DNA of 42,269 bases from Chara braunii (GCA_003427395.1 BFEA01000021.1:2488346-2530614), one strand, 5' to 3'. Counted from the first letter of the stretch, positions 10,069 to 22,236 are shown. Program-made: numbers and translations. Notes: generated by a model not told the origin, from the sequence alone.

Positions 10069-11941
10069 TATCGGGGCAAATACCCTGACAAGGGTATTTG
10101 CCGGGGGTTTTGAACGTCGGACGCTGTCCGTTGTTGAATTGAGGAACTTGACGAGACTGACGTTTGCTAAAAAGTTTATTCAGACCAACCATGTGATTGA
10201 GATTCCTTAACTTTTTTAGAACCTGACGTCGTTGACGTCCGAATGAAACATCGGGAGTTAGCGGTACGACCTGTCGTCTGCAGTTCCCGACAGGGCCGCA
10301 GGGACACATGGTAGTGGAAAGACTGAAAACTAGACTATTGTATCTAAAGACCGACGTGCGGCTGCTAAGCTGCTCGATTCAGGGCCTAGGTAGGCGAAGA
10401 AAAGGGATGCGCCGGGTACGGGGCTACAACGAGAGGAATAGCAAGGTTTTTTTTCCTGGGTCTGCCGGGTTGGCCTCGAGCCGGAGTAGGACCAGCAGGC
10501 GAATGCCGAGGCCTACCCGATGGGTGGCCCCGGAGCTGTGGATGGGCAACCATCCATGGGGAAGTAGCAGGCAGGCAAAGCTTGCTAGACCACCGGTCGG
10601 CAAGGCCTGCTAGACCACAAGCAGGCCGGGTCTGCAAGGCCACAGGCAGGGTGGGCCTGCAGAGCCATAGGCAGGCAGGGCCTGCAAGGCCACGACAAGG
10701 GGATAGGGACTGGGTTGAGCTCTTCATATAGAAGAGCTACTCCTATCTGTATCGTGATAGGAGCTAGCCCAATAGGTTACAGTGCCAGACTACTACCCAG
10801 CAGGTACTAGGGTGGAATCCGACATACTGCGCTACCGGGCTAGCTCCTTTTGGAGCAGCCCACAATACTGGGGCAGTTGGGCGCGGCCTGTTTCAGCCGT
10901 GCGATCTTCGAGATCACGCGGCTGAAATCAGCCACGTCGTAGATGGGCATGGCCCCTGCGCAAGGATGACGCGCATAAATCGAGAAATGGTCCAAAATCC
11001 CGGTAGGGATTTGAACCCGGCTCTGTATCCCGATGTGCCATAGCAAGCCACAATGGGGCGTGACCGTTGGCAAAGCCATGGAATAACGGGAAAAAAAAAA
11101 AAAAAAAAAAAAAAAGGAACNAAAAAAAAAAAAAAAAAAAAAAAAGGAACAGTCTTTTCATACTGTGTGGGAGCACAAAGGCTCCCACTTCGTTTTGAAC
11201 AGATGACTGTGGCCGCGAGATCTTGAGATCTCGCAGCCCACAGTTCACACGCAGAAAGCAAGAGGGGGTTGGAGGAATTGAGTGGAGAGTGAGAGAGAAA
11301 TGGGAGGATGGGGAGAGGAGGACCTGCTCCTTCTGACCTGCCAGCTGCCTCCCCGTTACCAGGGGGGTAAGAAAAAAAAGAAAAGAAACAAAAGAAGAAA
11401 AAGAAAAGAAAAAGAAAACGAAAAACGAGATCTGAGTTTTTTTTGAAAAGTTGTATTTTTTTGGTTTGCGCCATTATTTGTTTGGTGGCGTAAAACAATT
11501 TTGTTTGCCTTGAATTTTTTTTTGTAGGGAGCCAGGCACCTAGACCATGTTGATGATTTTTTTTAGATTGTTTTATTCATCGAATAGTTTTGTAAAATTC
11601 ATCAAAGTCAGGGTACGTTTTGCACCCCGTTCTGAGCCTCTCAGGATTTGAACTCGTGAATTTTCACGAGTTATTTCCCTACCCCTCCCAACTCTGACAA
11701 CTGTCCTCCCCGTTTTCAGGGGGGGGGCAGCAGAGGTGAGGGAGATGCAGTTAGCCCCAACTGCATGCTCCTGACTCAGATTAAAGTCAGGAACAGTACA
11801 GTTGGGGGGATCTAAGTTCCTTTTATTTTCTTCTTTTGTTTTTTGTGGTTTTTTTTTTTCTTTTTCCGTGAGGACACTTGTCCCCACCAGCTGCTACCTC
11901 TGGCACAAGTTGCCAGAGATAACTGTCAGGCTCCAGTTTTT

Positions 11942-14856
11942 TTTTTTTTTTGAATGTGTCTTTATATATTACCAAAAAGATCCATCATAAAGAGGCCGGG
12001 GACCCCACAATTCGACCCGGAGTTATCCCGGCAGCCTCAGCCGGTTTAGCTTGTCAATCACCTTAAGCCTACGTTAAACCAATCCTACAAAAAGGACTAC
12101 AAAAAGAAACAATTGAAAATGCCAACTAACTAAGTCAACTACTAAATCATGAAAATTACTCCATTATACCATAAGAAAGAAAAAGGCTTCCTATTTCAAA
12201 TAGTTCACATCCCCTAATACGGGGGGCAACACAAAAAGACCACATAAACAAGAACAGACAAGGCGCTGCTGGCATTGGCCAGAGCTGATTCCCTAAAACT
12301 TTTTACTAAGGAGGAATACAAAGAATTCCTCAATCCTACTCTTTCAACAACCAGGATGGGAACTGAAAAACGCCATTGGGTTTAGACAATACTAGCTGGG
12401 CATTTTGACCCCAAGTATGAAAGAACGAACTGGCTGTTTTGGGACTACGTTTGCCCCTATATCTCCTACTCCAGTCTGCGATGACTGTGTGCCTAATTTC
12501 GGCTTTCACCTTGTAGGTGATGTCTTGAAACGATAAATGAGAGTCCCGAAAAACTTGATCATTACGATTAGTCCATAAAACTCAAAAAATGATTCCCCTA
12601 ATCACCTGAGCAATTTATCCCCAGCCAACAGCTGCAGACAACCCTGTTGGCAAAATTCCCAGCAATACCCAATTCTCATCTCATGGAAAAATGTCTTTAG
12701 AGATCCTCTTCCAATGTTTCTCCCACCATTTCCAAACTCTGAGGGAAAAGGGGCACGTGTACCATAAGTGATTAGTGGCCGCCCATGCCCATTTGCACCT
12801 ACTGCACGCTGTTGAGATTTCCATTCCTTTGGACTGTAACCACACAGCCGAGGCAGTAACCAACAGTGACTGTAGCAACAGTATGCTAGCCTGCTTTTTC
12901 GATGAGAGAGCCTTCAGTTGTTTCCAGTGCTCCAATAGTTTCTTTCGAGTGATGCGCTGTATTAGTTGATCCTCACGTCTTCCCAATACGACATCCACTG
13001 GCTTTTTCTTGCTTTTTAATTGCAGTAGTTTAACACCTTTTCTTGTTGAATACTTCGTCAGTCCCACCGGCAACCGACTCTTTTGGTCCGCCCAGCCGAA
13101 AGAACCAGGAAAAACAGGCAAACTACTCAGAGTCCTGCCTCCGGCTACCAACTTCACTTGTGGACGACATTCTTCAGTTGTTGGCTCGGCCTGCACTGTC
13201 GCCCCTTTATGATGACTGGGTTGCACCTCAGTCATTATTTGACTGGACTCTTTGAGTGAACTCAATGTAACTGTCTCCTTATAAGACAGTAGTCTAGTAT
13301 AAGATGTTGACTCATTTGCCTGCCAGATTTCGACTGTCACACCTCCCCCAACCGCAGGACCGAGTGTGTGCCAGTAGGTTTGCTGGTCCCCTCCATGGGG
13401 TTTCAGCCAGTGCTCATAGGTTGGCTGAGAAGACATTGCTTAAGACCATTCCTTCGGTACAGAATTATGAACTTCCACCAAATGTTCCTCAACTTTCCTC
13501 AGACATTTCAACTGTTTTCTCACTGATGCTTCTGTCCTCCAGTCATTCTGGTTTCTATCCCACAGATCTCCTAAGCAAATTATCCCCCTTTCGATCCAAG
13601 CCTTTCCGAAGTTACCCGGTAAGTCCTGGGCTGAAAAGGAGAAACCCTCCGAATCCCGAATATGGGGATTCTAAAAAATAGGCTGCAGGAGGATTTCCTC
13701 GGGGGACTCAGGGGGGATCAGATTAGTTGGTAAGACTTTAGACCAGGCAAACAGAATGTCTTTCCAAAACCGAGATCGGGGCCTCTTCCTGCTGTATGAC
13801 TCTATAAACAAACAGCGCCATACATCCAATGCACTGCTTAAGTTCCATTCTTCACTCAAGATATATTCGGCTAGCCAGATCCAAGCCTGTTTCTGACATT
13901 CTGCTCTACTAACACCGCCTTAATAGGCCATTTAGCCAATAATGCTATGTTCTGGCGTTTGGGGTCAAGAATGCCGAAGCCCCCTTCCCCCCGAGGGAAT
14001 GTGAGAGGCTCCCATGCAACTTTAGATAGGAAGCCCTCCTCTTCTTCTGCCTCGGGTTTCCAGAGAAATCTGGCAGCTGTATTCCTAATCCGCTTATAGG
14101 CTGGATACCCCAAAAGCCAAACTTGCATTGGGTACCACAAAACTGAGAAGGCTGATGAAGTCAGCACCAGCGTCCCTTCTAGCAGAGACAGGTGGCGCGT
14201 GTAGTTCCAGCTCTGAATCCTCTGGCACACCTTCTCTTCCAGCAGTTGATCCTGCAGCTCCGAATTGTCTGACAGTGATACTTGGACCCCAAGATAGCGG
14301 TCAAAAGCATCTGAAGGTATTCTTCTCATACCCCAGTCCACTAGTAGTTGCAATTGTGGTAGCGAAAAGAAAACAGATTTGTTCAAATTTATTGAGGCCT
14401 CAGATAATATAGAATAATCATTCAATACATTACGTACCGATAGTAAAGAGTTTATATCATTCAAGCAAGTTATAGTTCGGTCATCCGCCAAGGCACCCCC
14501 TTTCCATTGATACTGATTGTGCAACTCCAACCCAGTGATTTGATCATTCTTTCTTATATTATCCAATAAGACTTCCAGGCGTAACACAAAAACGAGAGGG
14601 GCCAGTGGGCAACCCTGACGTAGGGAACGTGAGAGGTCAAATTCTTGGGATAGTTGACTGTTGACCGTGACCATTGCAGTAGAAGTAGAGTACATTACTA
14701 AGATCCATCTGCTAAAATTAGGTCCAAAGCCCATGTGGGTAAGAGTTGTGCCCACAAAGGCCCAGCCTACCTTATCATATGCCTTTTCCATATCGATAAG
14801 GAGTACGGCCACATTCCTATTTCCATATTGCAGTAGAAGTAGAATACATTACTTAG
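11942..14856 (-). mobile_element. 5'-truncated LINE nested in the 3' LTR
   Basis: The 5' LTR serves as the empty site: GGCTCCCGTTTTTAAGG (from about 4945) is split here. The left junction is CTCCAGTTTTT and the right is ATCCCGTTTTT, giving a probable target duplication of about 9-10 bp with one mismatch. The poly-T at 11937-11951 is the poly-A tail of a minus-strand copy. Its 3' UTR (about 11952-12330) is unrelated to the tail of the large LINE, so this is a different family. The 5' end lies just before RT motif A. Confidence 0.88.
12330..14812 (-). pseudogene. LINE ORF2 remnant: reverse transcriptase C-terminal part and zf-RVT
   Basis: This is the broken pol of the nested LINE. It starts at RT motif A (LLIDMEKAYDKVGWAF) and continues through SLRQGCPLAP and the catalytic box ALADD at the usual FADD position. 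The thumb follows, then a C-terminal zf-RVT-like segment (CSRCKWAWAATNHLWYTCPF) and a final NRN-VFR motif. Frame 1 runs 14812-13871. The sequence then shifts frame near 13890-13915 and continues from 13859 down with stops at 13671, 13437 and 12681. The endonuclease and N-terminal RT are missing because of 5' truncation. It is clearly dead. RT assignment is secure and the exact ORF end is approximate. Confidence 0.88.
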
Positions 14857-14860
14857 ATCC
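14828..14860 (-). repeat. Self-copied segment at the LINE 5' junction
   Basis: A 33-bp stretch starting TTGCAGTAGAAGTAGA repeats 14675-14707 of the same LINE in the same orientation, with about two mismatches. It lies exactly between the truncated coding sequence and the target duplication. Confidence 0.85.
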
Positions 14861-14863
14861 CGT

Positions 14864-15390
14864 TTTTAAGGGGAGCCTGGAAAGTTAAAAGTCACCTGAG
14901 GGAAAAGGCTAAGTACAGCCTTTTCCTTGATGTATCTGCACTGGAAAAAGTGCTCAGATACATCAAACTGAAAGGGGCTGTAACTTTTCAGCCCCTTATC
15001 AGAAAAACAAAAGAAAAATAGATTTGGAATTGCCATCAATTCAGCTATCTCGTGAAAATCCGAAGATAGCTGAATTAAAAAGAAAGTGGTCGCGGCTATG
15101 ATCAGATACAGGCCAAACTGGCCTGAATTTGACTCAGGCCAGAGGCTGTGAACCGGAGGGTTAGTGAGGGGAACTTGGCTGGAAACAACCATTTTCCCGC
15201 TGAACCTGCACTCAGTGTGGAGCTGAGTGCAGGGAAAAGGGAGAAAAGGAGGGGGGCAGTTAAGTACAACTGTTACCCTAAGTGTGTGGCTGAGGTGAAA
15301 CAGCCTCAATTCGTTGATCTGGCTCAGATCAATGACCCCAGGCAAGTGACGAATTTTGCCTGGGGGCAGATGAGGCTGCTGCTGCCCTCC
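14864..15390. repeat. Hairpin cluster, 3' LTR copy
   Basis: Matches 4950-5490 of the 5' LTR hairpin by hairpin. The exception is the GCCGCGGCCAC/GTGGCCACGGC hairpin (5187-5212), which is reduced here to one arm at about 15085-15096. A further hairpin pairing AAATTTGGGCC with GGCCCAAATTT lies at about 15663-15690. Confidence 0.85.
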
Positions 15391-15715
15391 TTAGCCACTA
15401 CAAAAGAGGCAGTTGTCCCCCAGCTGCCTCACACTTGCCTCCAGCTGCCAGTGTGTGACAACACACTTGCCTCATCGCTGGAGTGTTGGAGAGGAGGCAG
15501 GAGTGCTGTCGGCGGAGCTGGAGGACTGCGGAGGAGCGCAACAGGAGATCTGGGCAGCCATAGTCAAGGCAGAGAGCACTCTGCTCCCCTCCTCTCTGGG
15601 TGGTGCTGGTCCCACGGGACAGACCCAGTGGCACTGCGGGACTACGGCAGTACGGCACAGTGAAATTTGGGCCTGGGGCCCAAATTTTACTAATTTTGGC
15701 TTGTTTTTTTTTTTT

Positions 15716-16255
15716 ACGGCAGCGGTACGGAAGTGCTGCCGAAATTATGCGGCGGCGGCANGGGTTTTTACGGCAGCGGTACGGAAGTGCTGCCGAAATT
15801 CTGCGGCGGCGGCACGGGTTTTTACGGCAGCGGTACGGAAGTGCTGCCGAAATTCTGCGGCGGCGGCACGGGTTTTTACGGCAGCGGTACGGAAGTGCTG
15901 CCGAAATTCTGAGGCGGCGATGCAGGTTTTTTTCGACGGTGGTGCGGAAGCGCTGCCGGATTTTTGCGGCGACGGTTCTGGTTTTTTCGACGGTAGTGCG
16001 GGAGCGCTAGCATTTTTTTGCGGTGGTACAGCACAGCGAAACGCTGCCGTTTGTTTTGCGGTGGTACGACATGGCGAAGCGCTGCCGTTTTTTTTTTTAC
16101 GGTAGTACGACACAGCGAAGCGCCGCTGTCTTTTTGCAGTGGTACGACACAGCGAAGCGCTGCCGTTTTTTTACGGTGGTACGGCACGGCGAAGCGCCGC
16201 CGTCTTTTTACGGTGGTATGACATGGCGGAGTGCAACCCTTTTCTTTTTTTCTAC
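15716..16255. repeat. 54-bp minisatellite plus T-run/CGG repeats (3' LTR)
   Basis: Units start at 15716, 15770, 15824 and 15878, the same 54-bp period and the same four-unit count as the 5' LTR. Looser T-run/GCGGTGGTACG repeats follow to about 16255. One N occurs at 15761. Confidence 0.92.
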
Positions 16256-18625
16256 AGGGCACGGTGCGATGACGTGCTTCCATTTTCCGACGAGAGTTCG
16301 GCACGACAGTGGAACTGCGGCACGGCAGTGGGACGTGCGGCGCGACAGTGAAAGTTTTTTTTTTTTTTTTTTTTACGGCGCTGAAAGGTTTTTGTTGTGA
16401 TGCGGCATGAAGGCCTGCTACCATTGGTGTGTACGACAGCAGCAGTGTGACATGGTGGCGGTTGACGGCATGTAACGGTACGAAATCTGAGCGCGACAGG
16501 CGGGTTTATTTTTTTTATGCGGCACATGAGATAAATGTTTTGTAGTTGGGACTACCCAACACTTGCGGTAGTGGGACTGGACTACTTAGGACTGCCTGGA
16601 TTCAGTTGGGACTGACGTGGGACGCAGGCTGCCATTTGCGGCGGTCCCGGCGCAGACGGTTTTGAGATTCGGCACCGTTTTTTTTTTTTTTTGAGAAGCG
16701 AAGTGTTTGACAGCATGGGACCACCTAGAACCGTGTGGGACCATCTGGGACCGTTTGGATTCAATTGGGACTGACGTGGTACCAGACTGAGTGTTATTCT
16801 GGGCCGTGTGCCGCTCGCCGTTTTCACTCTTGGGTTACCACGGATAAGGCGTGCGAGTGAGAGGTGGTTTGATCATGATTTTCCTTGAGACTACAACTTT
16901 CGGCGGCACACACGGTTTGTTGCTTGGATTTCTTGAGTGAGCCAGAGCGCTTCTTCGATGCCACTTCATTCAAGGTCAGTTGAATGATTCAGATATCCCT
17001 TCACACCTGCGTGAACCCACACTTTGCTTGACCCTGTTCGTTTGAACGTTAAAAAAAAAAGGTAGAAAAAGTTGTGCGAATCATGCATGTGAGTGGGAAG
17101 ATCTGACGTGAGTCTGGGATTGTACTGTTTTCTCTTGAACTTGTTTTCTATGCATGTTGTGCAGGTAGGTAGAAGGATGCTTGCAAAGGAGATTGATTAT
17201 GCCTATTTCATAAAATGGAAAAGGAGTGTCTTCTTTTGACTTCTCACTTGCGTGCATGCCAAAAGGGTTGGTTGTTTTGAAAAATGTCAATTTTGTGCGC
17301 ACCGTAAAATGAATTCGATTGAGATAAAGCAGATAAGGTCAAATGGACTTAGTCTTTTCCTGAGAATCACCCATTCTATCCCGAACGACCTTATCTGCCT
17401 ATACCTCTCCAAATGATTCTCATTCTTTATTCCTTTTGATTTCCCTTTGCTTAAGTTACCCTGAACTTAGGAAAAATGAGAACAATTGAAAGTTACTTGT
17501 AGTGGACACATGTTTTCTCTCCAAGAAGCATCTGGGGCGGGGGTTCGTTGCTTCAGGAGCCGACCCTGTTATCGACCCAGAGTGGAACGTTCTACGGGGG
17601 GGTACTTTGCCCATTCGGTGGAGATGGCCCGACTTATGAGCTCCGAGTTTTGTGCTCGGACGAGGGGAAGTAGTACCCCAGACCACTTCCTAAAGGGAGA
17701 GGCATGCAACACTTCAAGCAATACCCCTGATAAAGAATCATTCGCAACACAGTCTGTCATCCAATAAAATTGAGAAAGTATGGAGACAGGTTTGAGCGTG
17801 TATAATCTTCGGTTGGCGGCAGGTTAGAATGAATGACATTGGCAACACGTCTCATCAACTTAAAACTAAGGCAGCCGATTACCTTGTCAGCGGATCTATG
17901 TTATTGTCGAAAAAACAACGTCTCGTTGGCGGTTGTATGGTTGTTTTGTGGAGATCGATCCGAGGTGGTCGGGGTTTATTTTGATATTGTATTATTGAAT
18001 GTTTCGTATACTGATTCCATTTCTTTTAGCTATCATTTCGGATTGAATATTTATTCGACTCGGCTACGATCGAGTCCTTTTGATATAATTATATGTGTGG
18101 TTGTTGCAACTTTCACTTGAATATGTGTTAAAGGGACTAGGATTAGTGTTGAGTTTCACGCTTGGTTGAGACAGTCCTAGTCCACCGACGTCCGCTTCGT
18201 ACCTAGGAGATCAGCGCCCTAGGAATGGACGGCGATCGGGTTCACTTGGCGTTAACCAAACGTATCTATACTACGGCGAACGAGCAAACGCCCTCGGTTG
18301 ACCTACCTCTGCAATTGCATCTAAAATTTTCACACGTGGGTCAGTAGCTCGGTAGGGATACGCCCCTAAGGGTGGTGACAGCCCCTTAGGGAAGCAAAGC
18401 TCATGCCCCGCAGGAACCTATCCTGTCGTAGGGGACCGCGGGATATACAACTGGCGCACCCGGCTAAAGCGGCGAAGGAGCGATGCGACCACGTCCGTCT
18501 CGGCAGTTCGCGGAAATGTTATGCGTTGTTCCAAGGTTGTCTCTTGAAGTTATGTTTTAGCTAAACTCCTGCTTGACATGGCCGGGAGGACTCTCGTTTT
18601 CGTGCGAGGGCCGATGCGCTCGACA

Positions 18626-19235
18626 GCGCTTAAGGCCTGTTCAATGTCTCACTCACAGACACGTTCGTTTCCAGTCCGAAAGGGGAATTTTGGAGGGTTG
18701 GGGCGGGGTTGTGCGAGAAGACAGCCGTTTTTCCACTCCCAGTATTCTCGGAACCGTCGATGTCTCAGACTCTCCCGATCTGTGACGTGGAAGGGAGTCC
18801 CATCATCCATGCTATCTGAAATTTACGAGTTTAGACATGGACTCGAGCGCGGGTCTTGTAAACGCGCGTGTAGGTGATGCCCATTTTGGTTGAGCGTGCA
18901 CGTATGCGCACGAGATCACGCTTGCAATCAGTTAGATCGGATCGACTGGCTATCCCTTTGGTTAGGAGATCGTCTGATCAGTCGTCATACTAGCCCATGC
19001 GCGTGTCAAAAAACAGACATTAGGAAGGCAATGAGCGGACAATCACATATTTCAATCAGCCATCCACTTATCCACCACAGCATATATCAGCCGCGACCGC
19101 CGAGTGTTCGTTAGATTCTCCTTTCTGTCCAAAAGGGAACGGGAAACTGACATATATCCGTGTGATCAGAGACAATGTCAACAATCGGGGGAGTGGTCCG
19201 CCCGGTAACTTAGTTTCGGAGACGCATTTTCCCAA
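18626..19235. other. Flank of LTR element, no gene recognised
   Basis: Unique sequence in this window. Short open frames exist, but none has a recognisable motif or a convincing context. Confidence 0.5.
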
Positions 19236-19249
19236 TACTCATGCATCAA

Positions 19250-19251
<2 letters not shown>

Positions 19252-19291
<40 letters not shown>

Positions 19292-19562
19292 CAACACCAC
19301 CCCTGCCAAGGCTAGTGCTGCTGATACGAGTAGTCACCACTAGCACCTAGGGGAAGGCTCCATCTATTGGTGGGGAGCATCACCTGCTGGAAAGCGGGTC
19401 CAACGTCCCAAATACAAAATTTCTGAGAACTTATGGAAAAATATGATTATGCCAGTATTGATCACCCTGTGGCCCAGGGGATTGACTGAGCAGTTGTATC
19501 AAAAGTGTCAAGTTGTCTAGTAATGTAGCCTTTGTCCTTCGTGTGAGCAATATTTCATGATT
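19252..19562 (-). mobile_element. 311-bp 5'-truncated LINE copy with perfect target duplication
   Basis: It begins with a poly-T run (poly-A of a minus-strand insertion) and contains the LINE tail block at 19358-19410. It continues with sequence resembling the full-length element's 3' UTR (CCCAGGGGATTGACTGAGCAG-like, compare about 27771-27791). It is bounded by a perfect 16-bp direct repeat, TACTCATGCATCAATC, at 19236-19251 and 19563-19578. This is a textbook target-primed insertion of 3' UTR only. Confidence 0.94.
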
Positions 19563-19578
19563 TACTCATGCATCAATC

Positions 19579-21090
19579 AAACTCGAGGGCCGTGCGAATT
19601 TCCAGAAAAGCATAAACGAGAGATCAAGTCATGTCATCGAGGAAGCCTACATCATCATAACCCAATCTCACCGGGGTCATGCGCAGACAATCGTTGTGCC
19701 CGATCTCACCATACTGCAATGAAATAGGATTGAGGGAAAAAAAATCGAACCGATTACTAAGAAAAACACAAACCAGGGATAGCCATGAGTAAAAGAGGGC
19801 CGACGCCACTTATTAAAACTACATAGATGAGAAAAAGAAGGACACCATCCCATACACAAGATCCGAAGGTTGGCAATTCCGTAATATGCACGAGGAGCGC
19901 ATCCAACCCGAGCGCAGAATGGGGACTAGAAAGTGACGAAATTTGAATTAAGCTAGTCATCCAAAGATTGCGTGAGGAGGGGTGAGGGAAGCGCGCGAGT
20001 TTGTTCCACACACACCATAACCAGAAAATCCGAAACGATTCGCAAGGAGATCCGAAACGGTCGTAACAAGATCGGCCAAGGTTGAAATCAAAATTCATAC
20101 AGAGGGTTAGAGAAAGGCATCGTCCCACACACACATCTCTCTCTCTTTCTCTCTACGCTATATCACCTCCGATGCGGGCAGTCCGTCGCCTCGCACCAAC
20201 ACTGAGTCGTCACCCCGCTTAATCCGAGTACGCAAGCCAAGTTCGCCCGTGCGTCACAGTCCGTCGTGGCCCGCACGTCAACCCCGCCTACACGGCACCA
20301 TCTCGTCGGGTCGCCGGACTCACTTATGCTCATTTTCTCACTTACTTGTTAGCCGATCCTCACTGACCACGCTAACTTCCAAATTATGAGAGAGCAAACT
20401 AATCGCGCTTGTGAAATTTATAGCGTGCATGCTTGCGCGAGGAACCTGAGATATACCTAAGTGAGGGGAAGGGGAAGAGAAGGAAGTGCCTATGCCTGCA
20501 TGGCCAAGCCGCGGCGTGGGGGACGCAGCCACACTCCACGCATTGATCCGGTCATGCAGTCGCTCAGGCCAATTAGAGTGGAGGACGAGGTATGCACGAC
20601 AGAGGGGAAGAAGGCGGGGAAACACAAGAGAATCAAGAAGGAGTACAACTAGAATCGCACCCCCTAAAAATTATAGTTACATGCAGGATTAAGGGCGCGA
20701 TACAGTCAGAGCCTAGTCCCCACTGCGGTGAGAGGTGCGCGAGCAAGAAGTGCGGCGCAACAAGATTTCAGAGCACCTAAATTCCTAGTCTAAATCCTAT
20801 TTGCAAAAAGAAATTTTGAAAAGTTGAAAAAAATAATTTTGAGAGCCCGTCATCCGTTGTAAATTTGAAAACGACATTCCTGGGCGCTAATCGCGCCAAA
20901 ATTCTCATCTCCCACAGCAGAAAAAGAAGGAAGCTGTGGCAACCGGTATTTATCACGCTCACTAAGGCGCGATCACTCAATCGTCGTCGCAGGACCTTCC
21001 CGGCCCCGGTCTCGAAAGCCAAAAAGAAAGAAGCGAGGGTATTCATGCAACTTGTCCAGCCAACCTCTATCTATGCATTCCACCCGACCA
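19579..21090. other. Unassigned sequence with a CT-rich microsatellite
   Basis: No gene or known element recognised. A short CT-rich simple repeat lies at about 20135-20154. ORFs up to 126 codons occur but show no motif. Confidence 0.5.
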
Positions 21091-21190
21091 ACCAGTCCCC
21101 AACCCTCGAAGCCGCTTCGCGCAGAAAGTCGTGCGATTACACCAGTCCCCAACCCTCGAAGCCGCTTCGCGCAGAAAGTCGTGCGATTAC
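21091..21190. repeat. Perfect 50-bp tandem duplication
   Basis: 21091-21140 and 21141-21190 are identical (starting ACCAGTCCCCAACCCTCGAA). The lack of divergence implies a recent duplication or an assembly artefact. Confidence 0.95.
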
Positions 21191-21479
21191 AGAAAATAGT
21201 TCGTCACAAGGCAGTGAATGGCATATAGCGATCCTGACAGGTTGAAGTGGTCACGGTATCAGCTTGCTGTGTTGCTGGTGATTAAAGCAGTCGCCAGTAA
21301 AGCCTGATGTTTGCAGGGACAAGTACTGCTGGCTTGGCCATGATTTCTGATCTAAATTTGGGATGGGGCTCGGGAATATGCCAGTTTTACACCACCAGTT
21401 CACACTACCGTCTTCACCCGAAAATAACGCCTGAGTGTTGTATACGACTATAGCACTCGGTGTTATATTCAGTAAATTG

Positions 21480-21615
21480 GTGGCAACTTTGGTGCCCCCC
21501 CGTCTCTCCCCCCCCCTCCCCCGGCGCCGCCGCGGCACCGAGCAGCAGAACCAGCGCCGCCCCCCGCGCGTCCCCCCCCCCCCCCGCAAAAAAAAAAAAC
21601 AAAAAAAAAACATAA
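21480..21615. repeat. Poly-C / GC-rich / poly-A low-complexity block
   Basis: Runs of C interspersed with GCCGCCGCGG-type sequence are followed by A runs. Composition is unlike both flanks, which are ordinary mixed sequence. It may be error-prone or artefactual sequence. Confidence 0.75.
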
Positions 21616-22236
21616 AATTAAAAATTCTGTAAAAAAATATGTTCTCTAGAATTGGGAAGAGGCCTATGCCTCCCCCCAAATGGATACCCACCGAGAAAGT
21701 ATGTCTCTCCTGGATTGTAAATGGGTCATACCTCCTCCCAGGTACTTCGGTTACACCTTGCTGGCCTTACGTGCAGGTTCACCCTGACAGGTTCATTCTA
21801 GTGGTTGTGGCATGATGACACCCACGTCAGGAATTTTTGGTTCTCCTTACCTGGCCCTTACCGTGACATCCCAGAACATAACACGGACAAGGGTCCACAA
21901 GGTTTGAACTCCTACCAAGGGCCGTGACTCACCAGCGGGGGTTTAGTTTATGTTTCGTGTATTTTCCAACGTGGCGACAATAGGTAGGGCCATGAGATTT
22001 TCAGCTCGGATGGCAAGGAGCCATGTACATTCGAAACCAGAACAAAACCTCGAGCAGTGGGGCATGGCCCCCAGTGGATCTAAGGGAGGTACCCTTTGTG
22101 TCACATTTCCTTTGTGTAGGCGTGTACCCTTCACCTACCCACGAGGGAGGTAAGACCATCATTTGTTTCAGGAATATTCCGAATAACAAACGACAGTAGC
22201 TGCATTGCGGGGTCATGTGCAGACATATTATGTGTC
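21616..22236. other. Intergenic, no gene recognised
   Basis: Mixed sequence between the low-complexity block and the first small inverted-repeat element. No motif-bearing ORF. Confidence 0.45.

Larger units (their letters stand above)
3157..18625 (+). mobile_element. Non-autonomous LTR retrotransposon with giant LTRs (LARD-like)
   Basis: Two long direct repeats (3157-8740 and 10069-18625) flank a 1,328-bp interior. The left repeat starts TGTCG and ends CGACA, a classic TG...CA LTR with short inverted termini. Two bases after it lies a tRNA-Asp-type primer-binding site. The right repeat begins TATCG, a mutated TG, and also ends CGACA. Without its nested LINE the 3' LTR is about 5.6 kb, matching the 5' LTR. 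No gag, protease, RT, RNase H or integrase reading frame exists in the interior, so mobilisation must have been in trans. The 5-bp flanks (CGCGT and GCGCT) do not form a clean target duplication. Primer-site type suggests Ty3/Gypsy affinity, but there is no protein to confirm it. Confidence 0.87.
10069..18625 (+). repeat. 3' LTR, interrupted by a LINE
   Basis: Homologous to 3157-8740 in the same order. It differs by the nested LINE, by hairpin gains or losses (a complete 12-bp-stem hairpin at 10075-10102 is halved in the 5' LTR), by an extra short repeat near 15436-15475, and by a deletion near 16690 relative to the 5' copy. Single Ns sit at 11121 and 15761. The terminal TG is mutated to TA. 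Confidence 0.88.
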
